A stretch of 64,000 bases of DNA from Amycolatopsis arida (GTDB taxonomy: Bacteria > Actinomycetota > Actinomycetes > Mycobacteriales > Pseudonocardiaceae). The position numbers were made by a program, and so were the translations under genes. The notes below the pieces were generated by a model. The model ran no database searches, was not told the origin of the DNA, and worked only from the letters and a program-made list of their open reading frames with translations. The stretch is from NCBI RefSeq assembly GCF_900115565.1, contig NZ_FOWW01000008.1, forward strand, positions 186,001 through 250,000. Reading direction: 5' to 3'. Within the stretch, counting starts at the first letter, position 1. Each line of letters starts with the position of its first letter. Below are positions 60,208 through 64,000 of the stretch, one piece after another.

Positions 60208-61185
60208 CTACGTCGTCGGCGTCGTCAGCGTCGTCAGCGTCGTCAGCGTCGTCGGCGTCGTCGGCGTCGTCGGCGATCCGCCCTCGCCCGGCATCGCGCC
60301 CGAGGCGTTCTCCACGGAGGGCACGCGCCGGGGCCGCGGCCGGGTGGCCCCCACGTCCAGCGCGGAGCGGAGCAGGATCCCCGCCGCGTAGGGCACCAGG
60401 TCACGGCCGCGCCGCCACAGCCACGGGACGCCCTTGGCCACCAGCCACGCCACGTGGTCGAGCGCACCGCCGGGCGCCCCGCCGGACAGCTCCAGCCCGA
60501 CCGGCGCCGGTACCGCGAACCCGGCCTCCGCCAGCAGCCCGGTGAACCCCCGCGCCAGCAGCCGGTGCCCCAACTCGGACGGGTGCAACCGGTCGACGCT
60601 CCACGCGCCCAGGTCGTAGGCGCCGGGCACCGCGACCACGTCCAGGCACGGCACACCCCGGCGCGCCGCCACCGCGTCGACGGCACCGTTGAGCGCGTCG
60701 ATCCGCGCGCGCAGCGCCCGGTGCAGCGGGCCGGGCAGGCGGAACACCCTGCCGTGGTCGTGGTAGCGCACCGGCACCACCACCGCGCCGGCGGTGAGCA
60801 GCCGGGTGACCACCTCGTCCAGGTCGGCGGCGACGGCGGCGGGGTCGAAGTCCGAGCGCAGCGTGTCGTTCATCCCGGCGACCACCAGCGCCACGTCCGG
60901 CCGGTGGGCCAGCGCGGCGGGCAGCTGGGTCTCACGTACGCAGCGCATCCGGGCCCCGGTGAAGGCGCAGTTCAGGTAGCCCGCCGGGGGGACTCCGATG
61001 GCGCCGGCCACCAGGGGGCCCACGCCGCGCCAGCCGCCACCGGGCAACGGGTCGCCGAGCCCGACGGCGGTGGAGTCGCCGAGCACCGCCAGCCGGCGGG
61101 CCCGGCGGAGCGTGGTCGGAGGGTCGGTCGGGGGGTCGGTCGGGGGGTCGAGGAACGGGGTGACGTCGTCGTGTACCACGGTCAC
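60208..61185 (-). CDS. SGNH/GDSL-family hydrolase flanked by low-complexity termini
   Basis: 325 residues from GTG 61185. The hydrolase core (about 30-230) has the nucleophile Ser in AVLGDSTAVGLG, the oxyanion Gly, Asn in VVAGMNDTL, and the Asp-His pair in SVDRLHPSELGH. No signal peptide is present, so it is probably cytosolic. The N-terminus has a TDPP repeat (about 10-25), and the C-terminus ends in TTP/TTL triplets coded by a 9-bp repeat. Likely an esterase or lipase; substrate unknown. Confidence 0.82.
   Translation of the reverse strand: MTVVHDDVTPFLDPPTDPPTDPPTTLRRARRLAVLGDSTAVGLGDPLPGGGWRGVGPLVAGAIGVPPAGYLNCAFTGARMRCVRETQLPAALAHRPDVALVVAGMNDTLRSDFDPAAVAADLDEVVTRLLTAGAVVVPVRYHDHGRVFRLPGPLHRALRARIDALNGAVDAVAARRGVPCLDVVAVPGAYDLGAWSVDRLHPSELGHRLLARGFTGLLAEAGFAVPAPVGLELSGGAPGGALDHVAWLVAKGVPWLWRRGRDLVPYAAGILLRSALDVGATRPRPRRVPSVENASGAMPGEGGSPTTPTTPTTLTTLTTLTTPTT
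60212..60274. repeat. Seven copies of a 9-bp repeat at the SGNH hydrolase 3' end
   Basis: Units alternate gtcgtcggc and gtcgtcagc and run up to the stop codon. They keep the frame and code for Thr-Thr-Pro or Thr-Thr-Leu. Confidence 0.9.
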
Positions 61186-61261
61186 GGCTCGACCCTGGCG
61201 GACCCGGACTCACCGGCGATGAGCCGCCAGTTACGGAGCGCGGACGGCTCGGCGAACCCTC

Positions 61262-61303
61262 GGTGCTCCGGCGTTGGTGCTCCGGCGTTGGTGCTCCGGC
61301 GTC
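61262..61303. repeat. Three copies of a 14-bp repeat upstream of the SGNH hydrolase
   Basis: ggtgctccggcgtt twice, then ggtgctccggcgtc, followed by a partial fourth unit, in the 247-nt gap between the phosphotransferase stop and the SGNH hydrolase start. Confidence 0.85.
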
Positions 61304-61432
61304 GGTGCTCGGCAGCGAAGGATGGCGGAGCATCGCCGGGCCCGGGCACGGCGGACTCCGCGGCACGGCCCTCCACCGACCGGTGCGGCCAGCTCCGCCG
61401 GGCCCGTACCGGACTCGAGACCGAACCGGCCG

Positions 61433-62620
61433 TCAGCGGAACGCCGGGTAGAGCGCGAGCTCCAGGCCAGGGCCGAACCGGGCGTCCAACGCCGCCGCGA
61501 CTCGCTCGGCGTGCTCAACCAGCGCGCCGGCACCGGACTGGGCCGCGTGCCGGGCCAGGCCGCGCCACCAGTCGACCAGCGCGGCCGGGCGGCTGGTCGG
61601 GCCGGCCGCCGCGTCGGCGGGCACCTTGGGCAGCAGGTCCCACGTCGCGGTCCAGACCAGCAGCAGCTGGGTGTCCAGCAGGTACCCGGTGAGGGCCTCG
61701 TCGTCGGCCAGCGCCGGCCAGATGCCGGACACCTCGGCCCGCCACGCGGCGATCATCGCCTCGCTCATCCCCGGCGGCAGGGCCAGCGCGTCGGGGCTGG
61801 ACACGAACGGCACCCGCAGGTGCGCGGCGTCCACCAGCGCGTTGCGCACCCGGCCGCGCTCGAAGTCGAGGAACCGGACCCCGTCCGGGGTGACCAGGTT
61901 GTTGTCCGGCCACAGATCCACCGGGCTGAACGCCCGGTAGCACGCCGACCGGGCGTGCTCGGCGGCCCGTTCCGCGGCGGCCCGGACCGGGGCGGACGTC
62001 GGCACGCCGAGCGTGGTCTCCAGCATGGCCGGCACCTCGGTGCTCACCGCGAGCCACGGCGCACTGTCCGGGCCGGGCCGGCCGCCGAGCCGGCGGAGCA
62101 GGGCGTTGAAGTCAGCCTCCCGGCCCGCGGTGCTGGCGTGCAGGTTGCCCAGCGACCGCGACCACGACAGCAGCGCGGTCTCGGCCGCCCTGGCGTCGCC
62201 GGCGTAGAGCTTGTCGCGCAGTGTCGGCGCCCGCCCCAGGTCATCGATCACCAGTACCCGGCGGTCGCCGCCGTGCGCCAGCAACTCGGGGCACATCCGT
62301 TCCTCGGCGGGCAGCGCGGTGAACAGCTGGTAGCTGACCGCCTCCCGGGCGAACGGGTCTCGGTCACCGGAGATCGGCGAGCCCGGGTAGTGCTTGATCA
62401 CCAGCGTCCGCGGCAGGTCGAACGGCGACGAGGCGACCCTGGCCCGGACGACCGTGGCCGGCCCGCTGCCGGCGAGGTCCTCCGGGTCGACCAGGGTGAT
62501 CGCGCTGCCGAACCGGTGCGCCAGCACCGCCTCCGCGGCGGCCAGCGCGGCCTCGATCCGGAGTAGCTCTGCTCCCGCTCCGACGGTCGAATCGTCGGCA
62601 GAGGAGGTTTCCACTGACAT
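61433..62620 (-). CDS. Aminoglycoside-phosphotransferase-fold protein
   Basis: 395 residues from ATG 62620. The kinase-like APH fold is seen in LVIKHYPGSP (ATP-binding Lys), VLVIDDLGRAPTLRDKL (hinge), and the catalytic loop FSPVDLWPDNNLV with GVRFLDFERG. The first His of the classical H-x-D box is replaced by Val. Such proteins phosphorylate small molecules (antibiotics, choline, sugars); the divergent loop gives no hint of an aminoglycoside substrate. ATG 62620 is preferred because a TAGGGT -10 is 8 nt upstream; a frame start at 62713 lacks support. Confidence 0.8.
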   Translation of the reverse strand: MSVETSSADDSTVGAGAELLRIEAALAAAEAVLAHRFGSAITLVDPEDLAGSGPATVVRARVASSPFDLPRTLVIKHYPGSPISGDRDPFAREAVSYQLFTALPAEERMCPELLAHGGDRRVLVIDDLGRAPTLRDKLYAGDARAAETALLSWSRSLGNLHASTAGREADFNALLRRLGGRPGPDSAPWLAVSTEVPAMLETTLGVPTSAPVRAAAERAAEHARSACYRAFSPVDLWPDNNLVTPDGVRFLDFERGRVRNALVDAAHLRVPFVSSPDALALPPGMSEAMIAAWRAEVSGIWPALADDEALTGYLLDTQLLLVWTATWDLLPKVPADAAAGPTSRPAALVDWWRGLARHAAQSGAGALVEHAERVAAALDARFGPGLELALYPAFR

Positions 62621-62628
62621 CGGTACAG

Positions 62629-62634
62629 ACCCTA
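62629..62634 (-). promoter_or_regulatory. -10 element for a leaderless APH-fold gene
   Basis: TAGGGT on the minus strand, 8 nt before ATG 62620, in the 191-nt gap after aspS. Confidence 0.5.
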
Positions 62635-62760
62635 CTAGTCGGCGAGCACGCGGCACACCGCGATCTCGGTGACGTTTGCTCGGAGATGTCCGTGATACCG
62701 GGAAATCCGGCATCCGCGAACAAGGACGTGTGATGCGGGAGACTCGTTGGCCGCCGTCCG

Positions 62761-62783
62761 GGTGACCGGAGGAGCCGGTCGCC
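62761..62783 (-). terminator. Candidate aspS terminator
   Basis: GGTGACCGG (62761-62769) pairs with CCGGTCGCC (62775-62783), 9 bp with one G-U pair, around AGGAG. It lies 28 nt after the aspS stop. Confidence 0.55.
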
Positions 62784-62811
62784 TGTGCGGGCGGTGATCA
62801 GGCGGGCGGGG

Positions 62812-64000
62812 TCACGAACCGCGGGGCGCCGGCTTGGCGTCGACGCCGGCCTCCCGGCGCTGCTCGGCCGTGATCGGTGCGGGTGCCCCGGTGAGCGGGT
62901 CGTACCCGCCGCCGGTCTTCGGGAACGCGATCACGTCGCGCAACGAGTCCGCGCCGGCCAGCAACATGACGATGCGGTCCCAGCCGAACGCGATGCCGCC
63001 GTGCGGCGGCGGGCCGAACTGGAAGGCGTCGAGCAGGAAGCCGAACTTCTCCTGGGCCTCCTCCGCGGACAGACCCATCACCTCGAACACCCGCCGCTGC
63101 ACGTCGGCCCGGTGGATACGGATGGAGCCGCCGCCGATCTCGTTGCCGTTGCAGACCAGGTCGTAGGCGTAGGCCAGGGCATTGGCCGGGTCGGTCTCGA
63201 ACTTGTCGATCCACTCCGGGGTGGGCGAGGTGAACGCGTGGTGCAGCGCCGTCCACGTGCCAGAGCCCACCGCGACGTCGTCGGTCTCGTCCGCGGGCTC
63301 GAACATCGGGAAGTCCACCACCCAGACGAACGACCAGGCGCCCTCGTCGATGAGCCCGAGCCGGTGGCCGATCTCCAACCGCGCGGCGCCGAGCAGCGCG
63401 CGGGCCGCCGCCGGCTTGTCGGCGGCGAAGAACACGCAGTCGCCCGGCTTCGCGCCCACCGCCTCGGCGAGGCCGGCCCGCTCGTGCTCGGCGAGGTTCT
63501 TCGCGACCGGGCCGCCGAGGCTGCCGTCGGCGTTGACCAGCACGTACGCCAGGCCCTTGGCGCCGCGCTGCTTGGCCCAGTCCTGCCACGCGTCAAGCTG
63601 CCGGCGGGGCTGGTCGGCGCCACCGGCCATCACGACCGCGCCGACGTAGGGCGCCTGGAACACCCGGAACGGGGTGTCGGCGAAGAACTCGGTGAGCTCG
63701 GTGATCTCCAGGTCGAACCGCAGGTCCGGCTTGTCGGTGCCGTACCGGGCCATCGCCTCGGCGTAGCTGATCCGCCGGATCGGCCGGGTGATCTCGTGGC
63801 CGACCAGCCGCCACAACGCGGACACCACGTCCTCGCCCAGCGCGATGACGTCGTCCTGGTCGACGAAGCTCATCTCGATGTCCAGCTGAGTGAACTCCGG
63901 CTGCCGGTCGGCCCGGAAGTCCTCGTCCCGGTAGCAGCGGGCGATCTGGAAGTACCGCTCCAGCCCGCCGACCATCAGTAGCTGCTTGAACAGCTGCGGC
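62812..64000 (-). CDS. aspS: Aspartate-tRNA ligase (3' part; 5' end outside window)
   Basis: The frame runs from the window edge to TGA at 62812, giving about 395 C-terminal residues. It begins in the class II catalytic domain: [40 protein letters not shown] (motif 2), then the bacterial GAD insert, and AFTSPTPE. Motif 3 is [19 protein letters not shown]. It ends with a typical AspS tail ([19 protein letters not shown]). The anticodon-binding domain lies beyond the window. It is followed by a weak terminator. Confidence 0.95.
   Translation of the reverse strand, partial: PQLFKQLLMVGGLERYFQIARCYRDEDFRADRQPEFTQLDIEMSFVDQDDVIALGEDVVSALWRLVGHEITRPIRRISYAEAMARYGTDKPDLRFDLEITELTEFFADTPFRVFQAPYVGAVVMAGGADQPRRQLDAWQDWAKQRGAKGLAYVLVNADGSLGGPVAKNLAEHERAGLAEAVGAKPGDCVFFAADKPAAARALLGAARLEIGHRLGLIDEGAWSFVWVVDFPMFEPADETDDVAVGSGTWTALHHAFTSPTPEWIDKFETDPANALAYAYDLVCNGNEIGGGSIRIHRADVQRRVFEVMGLSAEEAQEKFGFLLDAFQFGPPPHGGIAFGWDRIVMLLAGADSLRDVIAFPKTGGGYDPLTGAPAPITAEQRREAGVDAKPAPRGS

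Noticed and set aside
61433..62620. Aminoglycoside resistance kinase
   Set aside because: The fold is APH-like but the H-x-D box is altered and there is no resistance or biosynthetic context.

Overview
The window is a 64 kb piece of a very GC-rich actinomycete chromosome. Most genes are on the minus strand and coupled through 4-bp ATGA or GTGA overlaps, and GTG starts are common. The gene order rib - fmt/rsmB - priA - metK - coaBC - rpoZ - gmk - mihF - pyr - bldD/nusB/efp/pepQ - aro - aroE/mltG/ruvX/alaS is the conserved actinobacterial (mycobacterium-like) housekeeping block. The left edge adds a DUF3558 lipoprotein, a PPE-like protein and an EspG-like protein. Together these point to the order Pseudonocardiales; the genus cannot be fixed from this sequence.

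Layout: (1) 1-3.6 kb, end of a beta-propeller protein, then a plus-strand type VII secretion-like module. (2) 3.8-18 kb, xth; the riboflavin operon rpe-ribD-ribE-ribBA-ribH-PH protein; an ECF sigma gene with an apparent frameshift plus its membrane partner; a flavoprotein, rsmB and fmt, with fmt preceded by a likely leaderless 13-aa reading frame; an arginase-fold enzyme, a truncated Uma2 gene, ggt, and a 1.1 kb repeat-filled spacer. (3) 18.4-24.5 kb, priA (no visible ATPase motifs), metK, coaBC, rpoZ, gmk, mihF. (4) 24.8-33.6 kb, the pyrimidine operon pyrR-pyrB-pyrC-(PH-like)-carA-carB-pyrF, with a PyrR-type RNA motif next to the pyrR ribosome binding site. (5) 33.8-43.8 kb, bldD facing nusB-efp-pepQ, a small transporter, a secreted glycosidase-like lipoprotein, an unusual GNAT-VOC fusion, and the shikimate genes aroQ-aroB-aroK-aroC. 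(6) 43.8-51.5 kb, an accessory insertion between aroC and aroE: a prepilin peptidase, two gene remnants meeting at one point (SDR and Rieske), and a divergent PTS cluster (EIIA, EIIB / DasR-like regulator, EIIC, HPr) with a DasR-type operator in the divergent gap, then a serine hydrolase, a D-2-hydroxyacid dehydrogenase and a GrpB protein. (7) 51.5-64 kb, aroE, mltG, ruvX, alaS, two small membrane-associated proteins, rarA, a repeat-rich spacer, an SGNH hydrolase, an APH-fold phosphotransferase and the 3' part of aspS.

The genes mainly serve central metabolism: riboflavin/FMN, SAM and CoA, de novo UMP, chorismate, translation and ribosome maturation, and sugar uptake (probably N-acetylglucosamine). 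Two features run through the window. At least eight transcription units have a TAnnnT -10 motif 6-8 nt before the start codon, as expected for leaderless mRNAs. Short tandem repeats (9, 13, 14, 15, 21 and about 150 bp) sit in spacers and in gene 3' parts or linkers. No tRNA, rRNA, CRISPR array, prophage or intact insertion sequence was seen. No wholly new defence or biosynthetic system is evident. The best leads are the GNAT-repeat-VOC fusion, the recurring 21-bp intergenic repeat, the fmt leader ORF, and the SDR/Rieske scar next to the DasR-type PTS locus.
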